NCBI GenBank assembly: GCA_019321725.1
Contig: CM033121.1
Location: 17,129,723 to 17,193,722, forward strand
Source: Paulownia fortunei
Taxonomy: Eukaryota > Streptophyta > Magnoliopsida > Lamiales > Paulowniaceae
Direction: 5' to 3'
DNA: 64,000 nt
Below are positions 34,330 through 45,514 of the stretch, one piece after another (the first letter of the stretch is position 1; each line of letters opens with the position of its first letter). The position numbers and the translations under genes were made by a program. The notes under the pieces were generated by a model. The model was not told the DNA's origin and searched no databases. It saw only the letters and a program-made list of their open reading frames with translations.

Positions 34330-36300
34330 GGGAACTTCACTTCATGTGCATAGTAGAAGCCACTACTTAAAAGAGGTTGAGACTGGGCCTCCCCAGTTTA
34401 TGTTATAGGCAAATGGAGCTTTCACCACTAGAAACTGACCATATTGATGACTTGTTGTTGCCTAGATCTCTCCTAGTATGTACATTTCTCCCCAATAAAA
34501 CTAACTTGGGGAATGCTCATCAAAACCAACTGCATGTGATCTATTCCAAGCTTCAAAAAAGCCTCGTTGAAAATAATGTCTACAGTTCTCATATTGACTA
34601 CAAGTACTTTCTTCGCCCAGAAGTTGGCTAGGATCATGGAGATAATGATGGCATCATTGATTCACTCGTTCACTAGGTTTAGGTCATAATCCCCAAATGC
34701 CATTTCCATCTTTCTTTGTAGGACATTAAAAATTTGATCCCATCCCCTAGGAACTTGGGTGTTGCATTCTTCGAGCTTCTTCTTGTATGCTCTCAATGCA
34801 GTTCTTCCATATCTCTACCTGAAGACCCACCTAGACTATATTTATAATCCCTACAATAGGGTGATTTTAAGAATGAATATCTCTCCCTCATGGCTTGTGG
34901 GATGATCGCATAATTGTTATCCTTTATTAGAGGCATTGTGTGGTTGTTGGTTGTTATGAGGTCATTGGTTGAAAAACTATTTTAGGTAACCCACTTATCT
35001 TCTCAATTTCCTTTTTGAGGTAGAAATATTCCTCAATGGTGTGCCCATGATCACAGTAGAAGCAGCAGTACTTGTTGGACTTTATCATCTTAAGATTGTC
35101 TTTCAACCTCTTTGGGGGCTGAATTATTCCTTGTTGCACTACTACCACTAGGACTTCTACTAGCAGGGTGTTTAGTAGAGTGTATTGGGGGTATTTTAAA
35201 GAAGTAGTCATTCATACTCCTTTCTACTAATTGGTTTCCTTCTCCTCATTTTTGTGCTTCCAGTTTATTCCCACTCTTGGGTTTGTGGTCTCTTCTTTGA
35301 GAATGTACTTCTAAGCTCAAGCTAGCAATTCTTTCAGCGATCCAAGTGGCTTCCTTATAATAGACTCTCTAAATCTTCCTTGGCGGAGGTTCTACTACAT
35401 GATTCATGTAAGAAGCTCATGGTTCACATGGGGTACTTCATTCACTACCTCCACAAAGTGTCGAATATTATCCCTCAACGGCTCTCCATATCCCTGGATG
35501 ATAGTGAACAGATAGGAACAGATAGGAAATAGTCTTTTGGTACTCTTTGTCAATAGAGAAATAGTGTAGGAAACACTAGTCAATTGTTCCAAGCTGGAGA
35601 TGGACCTGATAGATGGCTAATTAAACCATATGAGAGCACGCTTGGTGAGTGTTGTGAGGAAGATCTTATAGTAAAATATGTTGCTCCAGTTGTACATATT
35701 AGCCTTGGAGTAGAACTTGCCAAGGTGTTCCTCAAGAACTCTGATTTTGTCATACTCGGGAATATTCAAGACCTTAACCCCCATTAGGCAGCCATGATGG
35801 CGGAAGAGAAGGGGTTGCGCTTTGGTGGTGCCACTACAAGTGGCATATACTCCTCTATGCATCCACATGTTCCCATTAGAAAAGTAGTTGGGACAGTGTA
35901 TGTTCTGCTAGTAGCTTCCTTGCGTTCATGTTCTCCTCTAGGGGAGATGATCAACTGCTCTCATCCTCACGGGCATCGCCTCTTTTATGCCTTTATCCAT
36001 CATGCCTCTACTTAGTCCTCTCGGGATTCATGGTTGAATTATGAATTTGCACATTTAGGTTGATGATTTTAGCATATTAGGCCACTACTATTGCTGCAAC
36101 TCTCACCAACGCATCCTCTGTCAGCATCCTCAAGGTCTCTTGGGTGATCTGCAGGATCAATAGTTGGGTTGGTTTCTCTTAGTGTGGCGGTGGTGGATCG
36201 CATTGGTGAAGTGGTTGTTGAAGTTGGTCCACTCTATTGTCATTGACTTCTTCCCTTTGGTAAGGGGACATTCCGGTCATTGGCTTCCTTCATAGCTCTG
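34330..36300 (-). pseudogene. Tat-type gypsy gag and protease remnant
   Basis: Minus-strand gag-protease of a Tat-lineage Ty3/gypsy element. The gag core is readable at 35617-35868 (LPEYDKIR-like start, then TTLTKRALIWFN) and 35404-35592 (IIQGYGEPLRDNIRHFVEVVN). The knuckle region at 34954-35211 has CCFYCDHGHTIEEYFYLKKEIE, the typical Tat pattern CxxHxDHGHxTEEC with changes. The protease zone is near 34510-34640, with KKVLVVNMRTVDIIFNEAF where the family has V-D-x-G-(S/T)-S-x-D. The catalytic Asp is therefore not preserved. No RT follows at lower coordinates. Broken by many stops. Confidence 0.8.
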
Positions 36301-36342
36301 AATCTGGTCTGCATCTTCAATTATCAGTGTTCGAACAGGTTC

Positions 36343-36361
36343 TTCCCATAAATGGTGCTAA
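36343..36361 (-). promoter_or_regulatory. Tat PBS (decayed)
   Basis: The minus strand reads TTAGCACCATTTATGGGAA, three bases inside the LTR end. It resembles the TTGGCGCCGTTTGTGGGAA primer site of Tat-like elements, with only transitions apart from length noise. Confidence 0.6.
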
Positions 36362-36363
36362 AA

Positions 36364-36696
36364 TGATGTAGAATAGCTTCAAATCTCCAACTCCTCATAA
36401 TGAATCAACTTCAAAATGGGCACTTACCTGCGTCACAACAAGTCGTTAGGGCCCTGTAATTATCTATGCGAAAATCCTCCAATACTCAAGTCAGAACCAA
36501 ATCAAAGATAAATAAAGGCAAATAACATAATATTGTAATATGCCAAAATGAATTGCATACCTTGTAAAATGACATGGAGGGGGGGTATTTATAAGTGTTT
36601 ATTAAGGGATTTGGGCATATTTAGGGTCTTGTAGGCCTATTTGCCTCATTAGACTAGAATTTAATATTTTTGAGTTTGATCAAATTATGCCCATCA
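36364..36696 (-). repeat. Tat 5' LTR, 333 bp
   Basis: The minus strand starts TGATGGGC and ends CTACATCA, giving TGATG/CATCA inverted ends. It is followed by a short spacer and the PBS. It contains a TATA box and a GTTGTGACGCAGGTAAGTG phrase (minus strand) close to the PBS end, which looks like an exon end with a GT donor site (leader splicing is possible but unproven). No second copy was found in the window, so the 3' part of the element is missing. Confidence 0.7.
36587..36594 (-). promoter_or_regulatory. TATA box in the Tat LTR
   Basis: TATAAATA on the minus strand, preceded by AACACT and followed by CCCCCCC and CCATG. It lies about 220 bp upstream of the LTR end, a plausible U3 promoter position. 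Identified by motif only. Confidence 0.55.
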
Positions 36697-37998
36697 CCTA
36701 TATATAGTATTGCTTTGTTGGATAGTTTTTGAGGTGATAACTTTGTGTTTGATAATTATTATACTTATGAGTTAAATATCATTTCTTAAAATATCATTTC
36801 TTACAAATTTATGAGCACGAGATAGAACACAAAAATAATAATTAACGCTTCCTCTCTTTGGTGCTGAATATTCTAATTTGAATTGACGCGATGAGAATTT
36901 AAAACATGAATATTTTATGTATCTTCATGTTTTGCCCAAAAAATGTAGTTGATTCAAAAAATTAGCAGAGAATCAGTAGTAGCACATATTGCAACTTTTA
37001 TTTAGTTAATTGTTATATCATTGATTTGAATAGGATAATTAAGAAAAGTAAGTTTGAATAATAATATAGCATTTTTGTGAACATTATAAAAATGGAAATG
37101 AGATAAGAATGGACCATAAGATCAAGCACAAAAGAAACGTGTAAGAACCAAATAAATAGTCATGGAAAGAGTAGAAAAATCACAACAATAGATATACAGT
37201 CATTATACTTTCTTGTGAATCACCAAAGAATATGGATTAAAGTTGGTACAAATCACAAATTTGGGACCGTAAATGAAAGATGATTCTTGATTTATGGATG
37301 ATGTTCTTTAGGAACATTGCAAAACACTAAGAAGGTTGGTACATGCCTGACTTGGGTTCACAAACTTGTAATTGATCATTTGCATGTTGAAGGATGCAAA
37401 CCTCCCTAAACCTATTTAGAGGGATGGAAGCATTTCCGTGAGACAAGAAGATTAATAGAAGTATTGAAGGAATGCATTACACCTTATTTTTGTTTTGGAT
37501 TACTTACACTCACCCCTAAAATAAGCAAATTATTAACTCCTCCCCTTCCTCTTTCATAATTATAAAAACTTGTCCTCTAAATTTACCATGTCCTCTAAGT
37601 TTACCACGTTTACCAAGGTTCTCTTATTGTTAGGATTTTGGACTAAAAATGATGATGCTAGTAAAAATAAACTTTAGTGAATTTATTTGCCCATAACTCA
37701 ATTGTTTTTATAATTTTTCTGACCAAAATACCATCTGTAAGATTTTAAATTTATAGGGGTATATAATCATTTGATAAAAAGAGGTAAAATGTAATAAAAT
37801 CTGGTTCTAGAAATACAACCATTGGATGAAAAAATCTAGCCATTTGATACCTAAATATTAACTATTAGTGGTTTTTTTTTTTTTGCCCTCCCAATTATAT
37901 ATCTAATAGACTAACAATAATTCTTATATTTATTAAAGAAAAATAGCTTGTCAACTACTACTTTTAGTGCTATGGGATCAAAATATATATGAGAAAAA
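36697..37998. other. unassigned AT-rich DNA
   Basis: No gene or retroelement domain recognised. A short run at 37565-37620 repeats TCTAAATTTACCATG and TCTAAGTTTACCACG. It separates the Tat LTR from the Mutator-like element. Confidence 0.4.
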
Positions 37999-38225
37999 GG
38001 GATAAATGCAAAAAAAAACCATGTGTTTTAGTGAAATTGCTAAAAAAACCCTCTATTACAAAAATAGCCTAAAACCTTGTGTTTTTCAAAAATCAACAAA
38101 AAACCCCTATTCCGTCAAAGTTGGCGGATGTGTTGTACACGCACTGCAAATGAGAAGGGCATATAAGAAAACCCTTCATTTAACTGAATTTGACCATAGA
38201 AATGACTATTATATCCCTTCCAATA

Positions 38226-38226
38226 C

Positions 38227-38272
<46 letters not shown>
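38226..38272. repeat. AT/TG microsatellite
   Basis: (TA)n from about 38226 runs into (TG)n, about 17 repeats, ending near 38272. The open frame through it (38006-38290) is not a gene. Confidence 0.95.
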
Positions 38273-38273
<1 letters not shown>

Positions 38274-38329
38274 TTCCTTCATTTAAATGAATTTGAAACT
38301 AAAAATGACTATTATACCCTTTTAATTAT

Positions 38330-38435
38330 TATTCTTTTTGAATTGTTTTAGCTAATTAAGTTTTTGATCGTTAATATAATATGATTCCTTTTGAATTATT
38401 TTAGTTAATTGAGTTTTGATTTATTAACAAAAGAT
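38330..38435 (+). repeat. short tandem duplication in the Mutator-like element
   Basis: TTTTGAATTGTTTTAGCTAATTAAG-like sequence with TTTTTGATCGTTAA occurs near 38335 and again near 38390, about 52 bp apart. Only a local duplication; no coding content. Confidence 0.6.
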
Positions 38436-39104
38436 TATTTCTTTTTATGAAAATGACAAAAAAATATATAAAATTACAAGGAACATACAAAATTTATATA
38501 AAATTGCAAAAAAATATATATATAAGATGACAAAAAAATTATAGAAAATCAAAAGGAATTTATACAAATATACATAAAAATTATAGAAAAATTTACATAA
38601 AATGAAAAAAAATTATAAAAAATTAAAAAGATTCAAAAGTAATATTTACTTATAATTTTTAAAAAATTTTAAGAAGCAATATTTAGACTTATAAAATTTA
38701 CCCTATTTGTAAAAAAGAAAAATATAGAAAAAAGTATATACCAGTATCTTTTTATCATCTCTTTATATTTAGACATACTTAATATGACATACTTATTTTT
38801 CTAAAAAAATCCTTTTATCCTATTTTATTCTTTTTAACCAATTCTTATTTACCCATCCCATTTCCTTTGAATTATTTCAATTAAAAATATTTTTAACTAT
38901 AAGATTTTGCATCCATTCATAAATACAAAAAAAGCCTTTCAATTTAATTAAAATTAGTTTTCAAATTTAATTAATTCAAAATTATCTATACTTATTTTTT
39001 ACTCTTTCAATTTTAATTAAAACTAATTTTTAATCTAATTCAATTTCCATTAAATAAATTTATAAATTTAAATAATTCAAAAATATTTATTATTTTATTT
39101 TTTC

Positions 39105-39580
39105 TTTGATTTTTTACCTTCTCCCTTTCATCCTCCTTATCTTATTGTCGTTCGTTGTCTTTGCTGCCACCACCACCAGCCTGCCATCGTCGCCTCCTCT
39201 AAATTAAAACACAGAACCCTAATAGATTCAAACTCCATTCAAACCCAATAGATCAAACTCAATAGACTCAAACTAGATTCAAACCCAAATCCAAGACTGC
39301 CAAGCACGCCCGCCTTTAGGCATGCCCACCGCCCTTGCTGCCAAGAACACCACATGTTGCCGCCCTCCTCCTCCTCCTCCTTCTTCCTCTTTTCCTTCCT
39401 CCTCTTTCTTCTTCTTCCATCTTCAAAACCCCTAACTTCTTCTTCCCAAAACCTTTCCAAAAATCTAGATTTAATTTCTTCTTCTTCTTCAATTGTCGAT
39501 GTATCTTCAAAATCCCTAATTTCTTCTTCCTAAAACCTTCAAAAAAATTCAAATTCATGAGTCATTTTCTTCTTATTCTT
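39105..39580 (+). other. GC-richer, exon-like insert in the Mutator-like element
   Basis: Between the TIRs lies a C/T-rich, GC-richer stretch unlike the rest of the element. It has TTGCTGCCACCACCACCAGCC and GCCGTCCTCCTCC-type runs, CTTCTTC repeats, and a tandem duplication of about 70-80 bp (CTTCAAAACCCCTAACTTC at 39420 and CTTCAAAATCCCTAATTTC at 39507). The texture resembles a captured 5' UTR and first-exon start. Open frames are low complexity (poly-Leu, poly-Arg/Glu). No protein domain is identifiable. Confidence 0.4.
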
Positions 39581-39997
39581 CAATTGGTAATCAGTGATAT
39601 ATGAATATGTATATATATATATGTGCACATATATATATAATATGTACATATATATATATAAACAACATATATACATATTTGAAAACAAAAAAAAAAGAAA
39701 TATGAATAATAAAATAAAAGAATAATATGAACAATTGATTTGACTTTTAATGAGATCTAACGGTAGATAGAAATTAGACAAGATCTACGGTTATTATATT
39801 GTTATTTTAGATCCAATGGCTATGATTTCAAGGGTATAATAGGTAATTCGGTCAAAAATTAACACCATTACTTTTTGAAGGGAGGGGGGGGAGTGTGCAG
39901 AATTTTCATTAATACGAGGGATTTTTAAGTTATGTTTTTCACATAGGGTTTTTAACAATTTTGGTAAAACACAGAAATTTTTTTTTACATTTATCCC

Positions 39998-41184
39998 AAA
40001 AGAGAAATGTTTTCATAAAATAATTAGACTTACAATTATATAAAAAAATAATAAAAATATTTTCTTTTCTTTTCCTCTTATTTTTGCTTTTCCTCTCATT
40101 TTTCTTTTCCTTCTTTTTTCTCTCTTTCCTCTCATTTAGCTTCTTTAATTTAAGTCTAAATAATGAAAAATGGGATTAACTATTCAAATAACTCAATTCC
40201 AAAATCCAATCACCCTACATAATTAGGGGTAATAATATTTATATTTAAGATATTTTAAAACTTTTAGACAACAAAATTTAACTAAAAATATATACAAAGG
40301 TATCCTTTCAACTACATAAACATTACAAATAAATTTTCCATAGTAATTTTATCAATTTTTTTTAAATAAAGGACAAAGTGGTCAATTCATGATTTGTTTA
40401 TGAGTTTTTTAACGGATCAAATTTAGCAATTCGAATATTTTGTTTCAATTTGGTATTACATATCGTATTGAACTTTACTTATACACTCAAGTGTATAAAT
40501 TATTTCTTTAAAGAAACACTTAGAGTGTATTGTTGATATGCAATACGAGATACAACACTAAATGGAATAGAAGATCTAATGTGTAAATTTAGAAGTCCAC
40601 ATCTTTATACACTTGGGGTATATATATGTGAAGTGCAATAAGAAATACAACACTAGATGGAATAGAAGATCCAAAGTGCAAATTTGTAGGAGAAGTTTTT
40701 GTAATTATGAAATAGAGAGAGAGAGAGAAGAAATTGGTAATTAGCTATTTCAGAGGGGAGATAAATGTAATTAAGCATTTTGTTTATCTTAGATATTTCT
40801 AAGGTCTTTGAATCATAAACAAAAGAGTGAATAAAGGCATATTTTTCATTAGATTGGTAAGTTAGATTCTACAAGTCGACCACAAAGAGAAATAACATTA
40901 ATCAAATTAGGGTTTTTTTCATTATGAGATAAGTGACCTAAGTCCCATTGAGGGTCATAAGCACAAAGTGTTGGCAAAATTTGACTAGTAAGATTGAGAA
41001 GGTTGACATAAGGAGTTTGAATGCTAAAATATTACAACTATGATGGGCCATGAATCCAAAATAGTCCCAAGAGGCTAAGTTCAAGAGGTTTGTCTAGATT
41101 ATGGGTCGGAACATAGACAAGACCTAATAGACCGAGTTCATGAGCTCCACAAGATAATAGACAAATTTGGCTATAATGCTTAGG
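39998..41184. other. unassigned AT-rich DNA up to the gap
   Basis: No gene. It contains a pyrimidine-rich run at 40060-40145 and a direct repeat: GCAATACGAGATACAACACT at 40540 region and GCAATAAGAAATACAACACT at 40638 region, each followed by A(A/G)ATGGAATAGAAGATC. It also has ACACTCAAGTGT palindromes and a GA run near 40716. It may include the missing start of element C or its target. Confidence 0.4.
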
Positions 41185-41284
41185 NNNNNNNNNNNNNNNN
41201 NNNNNNNNNNNNNNNNNNNNNNNNNNNNNNNNNNNNNNNNNNNNNNNNNNNNNNNNNNNNNNNNNNNNNNNNNNNNNNNNNNNN
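41185..41284. other. assembly gap (100 N)
   Basis: Exactly 100 undetermined bases, the conventional placeholder for a gap of unknown size. It falls where the start of the family C LTR should be. Confidence 1.
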
Positions 41285-43372
41285 TTACTTACTACAACCT
41301 GCACTTGGGTTTGCAACCTTAAAGTTGTAGCAATTTATATTGACATCATATAATTCATTTATTTTATATAGTGTTCTTAATCATTAAACTTAATTTTGAA
41401 GCTCTTGCTCGGTATTAATTATCGAATCCCCTAATCTAAATGGTCAATTCTATATTGGGATAAGAATAAAATTAGGTGTCAATATGTTGAATATTACTAT
41501 GTTACATATTATAATTTTAGAAGTGTTAAAGATGTCACTAGTAAGTTTATACGGTTTAATTTAATTTGATCAAGTTATTTCAAAAGTATATATTTGCAAA
41601 TTAACATAATTGGGATATTGAAAATGATATAATGTGATTTAAGTGTCATATTACAAAGTCAAAATGTGCATATGATTTTAGAAATGCAAACAAGACAATC
41701 ATTTAAGAATTGGATGCCAATCGGTATAGAGATCGAATGAATGATTAAGGAATTATGGTATAATTTATTATCCAATTGTACGAAAACTAAAATAGGTTGT
41801 AAATAGATAAATAAATAATGAGAAACACTGTATCACAGCTGTATAAGGTGTGTGTAACATCAGATTTGAACCACCACTTAACACCTCAAACTTTACCACC
41901 TCAAGCTTTGCCAACTCAAGCTACCACCTCAACCTTTCCTCATTTATATCCTTTAACCATGACCAAAAACCATTTTCTGAGCTATTTACCTCCAAAACCT
42001 CAATATTAAATTTTAGAAGTTGCTCCCAAGTGATTCTAAGAAAAAAAAACGTGAAGGAAGCAAAGGGAAGTAAGGAAGAGCAAATAGAAGTTTAAATTTA
42101 TATATAGGTGAGCTTAACTTAAGTTTTTAATTTAAGTTATTGAATTGTTTGAGGTTTTATGATTTTTAAAGCTTCTATTATTGTTTATAATTCACAAAAG
42201 AGGGATTTTTAGTTGCAAAATCACAATAAAAGTCAATAGGGACAGAAACTGTATACTTGCTGGTTTTTATTTTTAAAGCTTTATATATGTATAATAACTT
42301 GATTAAAACCTATATATTTCACCATATATGTGTTTATATATTTCACCATATATGAGTTTAGGTGATGTATATAAGTTTGGAGAGGTTATAAATGGAAATA
42401 TGGTTTGATATTTAAAAAGACACTCAAAATTGTCATGATAAAACTTACAATTTTCGTGTTGTGATAAGTGGGCTGGTTTTACTGAGGTAAATTAGTAATT
42501 TTAGGTAATTATAAAATATGATTACATTGCTCTACATGTCAGCTAACTGTGGTAAAAAAATTGGGAGTGATTGGATATGCTTAAGGGTGTCAAAATTAGC
42601 ATGAAACTAAATTGGATAGAAGGAAAATATGATAATATGAATCTGTCCCATTTGATAACTTATCATGTTTCAACCTAAACATGTTGCTATTGAGTTCTAA
42701 CAATTAGGTACATGCTATTAAAGTGATAATACTTTAATTACATGATGTTTACATGTATTTAAGATGAGAAATCAAGGTATTTGAGGGACTATATTAGGTT
42801 CTAGTTTGTGAAAGCTTGATTGTTATCTAGATAACTTGGTGTTTAAGGTTTTAGTATGAGATTTTGTGCTTTCAACTTGCCAAATTAGGAATAGTGCTTA
42901 TGTTGGGTAATATTACAGGCTATTTTACATCTAACATTGGAGAGGAATACTAAACAAATCTAGACTAACCCACCAACCAAGTAAAAGGTAAGTATAGATT
43001 CATTTGCAACTACAATGCATAAACATAGTAAATGTGTGATTTATATGTATACCATAGATCATATGTGCATAACAGAGGGCACGCATTACTGTCATTCATG
43101 TCTATTGAGCATACATACAGGGGCATTGGCATGTGCATGCATCATATTCGATCATTGTGATAAATCTTGCACTGCACGACATGATTTTGATAAAAAAAAA
43201 ATATTTTGCTGACCACTACTAGTGCACCAAAGCATACATGGATTTGCATGGTTGTATGCATAGATTTGCAGGTTCGCATGTATGTATACAAAAAAAAATA
43301 TTGCATGTATACACAAGTTCTATTATATCAAAATTATACTTTATATATAGTTGTTTAGTAGTGGGTGTTACA
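41285..43372 (+). repeat. element C 5' LTR (partial, internally deleted)
   Basis: Matches the solo C LTR from about 16535 onward, ending GTGGGTGTTACA at 43372. Relative to the solo copy, about 580 bp is missing near 43285, where text equivalent to about 18690 jumps to text equivalent to about 19266. Open frames in it (41818-42095) are repeat noise. Confidence 0.85.
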
Positions 43373-43375
43373 GAG

Positions 43376-43389
43376 TGGTATCAGAGCCC
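43376..43389 (+). promoter_or_regulatory. element C primer binding site
   Basis: TGGTATCAGAGCCC, three bases after the LTR end TTACA. It is a perfect match to the initiator tRNA-Met type PBS used by many plant gypsy and copia elements. Confidence 0.92.
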
Positions 43390-43543
43390 AGTTTGAGGTC
43401 TTGTAGACTATCCATGTATACGAGCTTAAAACTTTTGGAGCACAACTATGCCAATAAGTTTTATATTATCATATAATGCATTACATATTTCATAAATTAT
43501 ATTGGTCATATGTTGTCAAACTTGTATAAAACAGCGCTGCAAA

Positions 43544-44350
43544 ATGGTGAGAACTCATGGTGAGAGCAGTGGAGATGCCAAAGCGCAGAGAGATGAGACA
43601 CCCACCCCTAGTAATGATTGGGATACCATGATTAACTGGCTAACAGAGCTGATTGAATAATAGTCTAAATAGATTCAGTAGCTAATTCGGCAGAGGGATG
43701 ATGGTGAGCAGTTACGAGTGGAGGTAAACCAACAACGGGCGAAGTATATATATATATATAATGGGAGAACAATTTAGGAGGTTGGATCCCCCATCATTTG
43801 AGGATGCTATTGATCCTACCGCTGTAAAGGACTGGTTGAGCACCCTGGAAAACATGTTCCAGTACAGTAGGGTGCCAGAAGAGAAGAGGGTAATGTGTGC
43901 CACTTTCATGCTTCGCGGTAGTACAGGCCATTAGTGGGACACGATCAGCAGCATAGAGGACATTACTACCATGAGCTAGGATAGATTCAAGGAGTTATTT
44001 TGAAATAAATATTTCATGGCCCCAATTCGCATGATGAAGATGAACGAGTTTATACAACTGCGATAAGGAGAGATGACTGTTGGGGAATATATTCGTAGAT
44101 TTGAACAGCTGTCTAGATTTGCTACCACATGGTCATCACTGAAGTACTGAAAGTAGAGATATTTTTAGAGGGTTCGAGGTCAGAGTTATATCGGGATGTG
44201 AATATGGTAGGTACTCAAGGGGTGATATTTTTATAGGTGGCTGAGAGGGTGCTGGTGATAGAACAGGCTAAATCGAGAATCGCTCTTGCACCAAAGGCTT
44301 GACAACAATTCAGACAGCGGGGACAGAGATGGACTGTGGGGTAAAAGAGG
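43544..44350 (+). pseudogene. element C gag remnant
   Basis: The start codon at 43544 opens MVRTHGESSGDAKAQRDETP and reaches a stop at about 43658. After a frame change the core is readable from 43763: FRRLDPPSFEDAIDPTAVKD, then W-L-S-T-L-E-N-M-F and CATFMLRGST (to about 43925), then RFKELF and NEFIQLR, MTVGEYIRRFEQLSRFA (to about 44125). These are Tekay/Del gag hallmarks, forming the particle shell. A (TA)n microsatellite (43744-43761) interrupts the frame. Several stops (TAG, TGA) occur in place of Trp or Gln codons. Confidence 0.82.
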
Positions 44351-44608
44351 TTAGTCCAAATACGGAGGCTGGGATTTAAATTTCAAGAAGAACAAGGCTA
44401 ACAACAAGAAGATCAAAGTAAGAGGCCACGGGTCGAATGAATAAGGAAAAGCACCGATGCTAGAAGCTGCGTCAGAATATGGCAATCGATATATTGGAGG
44501 CTGCTCTACAGATACCAGGATGTGCTTTCTATGTTGAATGCCATGACATATTGCTAAATTTTCCCCAAGTAAACAAAATCACACCAGCCAAAGGAATGTA
44601 CTAGCCAG
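44351..44608 (+). pseudogene. element C gag-protease linker
   Basis: It lies between the gag core and the protease, where Tekay-type elements carry a CCHC knuckle. A weak CYVECHDILLNFP-like string near 44527-44570 may be its remnant, but the Cys/His spacing is not preserved. No other feature. Confidence 0.45.
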
Positions 44609-45514
44609 GTGTTCACCATGACCAGGGTGGATGTAGAGGCAAATCCTCCATCGGTGGTGACAGGTAAACTTTATATTTCTAGTATTCCTACACTTGTGTT
44701 ATTTAATTCTGGAGCTACGCATTCATTTGCATCCACTGAGTATGTGAAGAGGTTGGGTAGAATACCCGATATAGCAAAAATCAGTTATAGTGTAATAGTA
44801 CCCTCTGGAGATGCTAGACAAATCGATTGGATTTTGAGAGCTTGTGTTATACCTATCGAAGTTAGATAATTATATGCTGATCTGATTGTGATGGATATGA
44901 ATGACTACGATATCATTTTTGGGCATGGATTGGCTATCAAAGTATGGGGCTACTATCGACTGTAAGTAAAATATAGTGACATTTTAACTTTTTGGAAAAG
45001 AGTCTTTCATATTTACCAGCATTATGAAGAATTTCAGATTCCTTATGATTTCAACAGTGAAGCCACAATGATTACTCGATGTTGGTTGTGAAGGGTACTT
45101 GGTGAGTGTCATAAGCATTGAGGAACAACACCCACCAATTTTTAGTGAAATACCAGTAGTGCGGGAATATACTGAAGTATTCCTAGATGATCTTCTGAGA
45201 TTGCCACTAGATCGTGAAATAGAGTTTGTTATTGACATACAACCAGGAACATCTCTAGTTTTTAAAACTCCCTACAGAATGGTTCCCTTGGAGTTAAAAG
45301 AATTGAAAGTACAATTGCAGGAGTTGTTGGACAAGGGATACACAGACCGAGCTTTTCACCTTGGGGAGCACCGATTCTGTTTGTACGTAAGAAGGATGGC
45401 ACCATGAGACTGTGCATCAATTATCGAGAGTTGAATAGGGTCATAATTAAGAATAAGTATCTGTTATCCACAATCGATGATTTATTTGACCAGCTTCAGG
45501 GTGCCGTAATATTT
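44609..45514 (+). pseudogene. element C protease and N-terminal RT remnant
   Basis: Protease at 44609-44869 shows VVTGKLYISSIPTLVLFNSG, then ATHSFAS. The catalytic Asp of the usual LFDSGATHSF loop is Asn. RT starts near 45120 with VVREYTEVFLDDLLRLPLDR, then [25 protein letters not shown] and LQELLDKGY (to about 45345). A frameshift follows, then LCINYREL and NKY text (45405-45465) and [10 protein letters not shown] ending about 45510. RT would copy element RNA into DNA, but the catalytic palm is missing because the sequence switches to inverted B LTR. Confidence 0.85.

Larger units (their letters stand above)
37999..39997. mobile_element. candidate Mutator-like element with long TIRs
   Basis: The left end reads GGGATAAATGCAAAAAAAAA, and the right end ends TTTTTTTTACATTTATCCC. 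The inverted similarity extends about 150 bp on each side: GTGTTTTA...AAATTG near both tips, then AAAACCC runs, then TTGACC...ATTATA.CCCTT further in. Long AT-rich TIRs with this start are typical of plant Mutator-like elements, which duplicate about 9 bp of target, but no clean 9-bp duplication is visible. No transposase is encoded, so it is non-autonomous. Confidence 0.6.
41285..45514 (+). mobile_element. gypsy element C, truncated both ends
   Basis: A Tekay/Del-type Ty3/gypsy element with most of a 5' LTR (41285-43372, start lost in the gap), PBS, gag, protease and the first part of RT. It ends in RT at about 45514, where an inverted family B LTR begins. RNase H, integrase and the 3' LTR are absent from this window. 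It is the only family C copy here with internal sequence and so identifies the two solo C LTRs. Confidence 0.85.

Noticed and set aside
38006..38290. 94-codon plus-strand frame
   Set aside because: It runs through TIR A-tracts and a (TG)n microsatellite. The Cys-Val run is the microsatellite itself.
39239..39604. Overlapping open frames on both strands (poly-Leu, poly-Lys/Glu/Arg)
   Set aside because: They are translations of CTC/CTT repeats on either strand, without a domain. Better treated as composition within the Mutator-like element.
37990..40006. 9-bp target duplication for the Mutator-like element
   Set aside because: TGAGAAAAA on the left and AAAAGAGAA on the right do not match when aligned. 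Both are A-rich, so partial similarity is uninformative.
43376..43389. Possible tRNA-related sequence
   Set aside because: TGGTATCAGAGC sites here are retroelement primer binding sites (complement of a tRNA 3' end), not tRNA genes. No cloverleaf was found.
45099..45238. Minus-strand frame opposite element C RT (44984-45238)
   Set aside because: It is the shadow of the plus-strand RT, which has clear conserved motifs.
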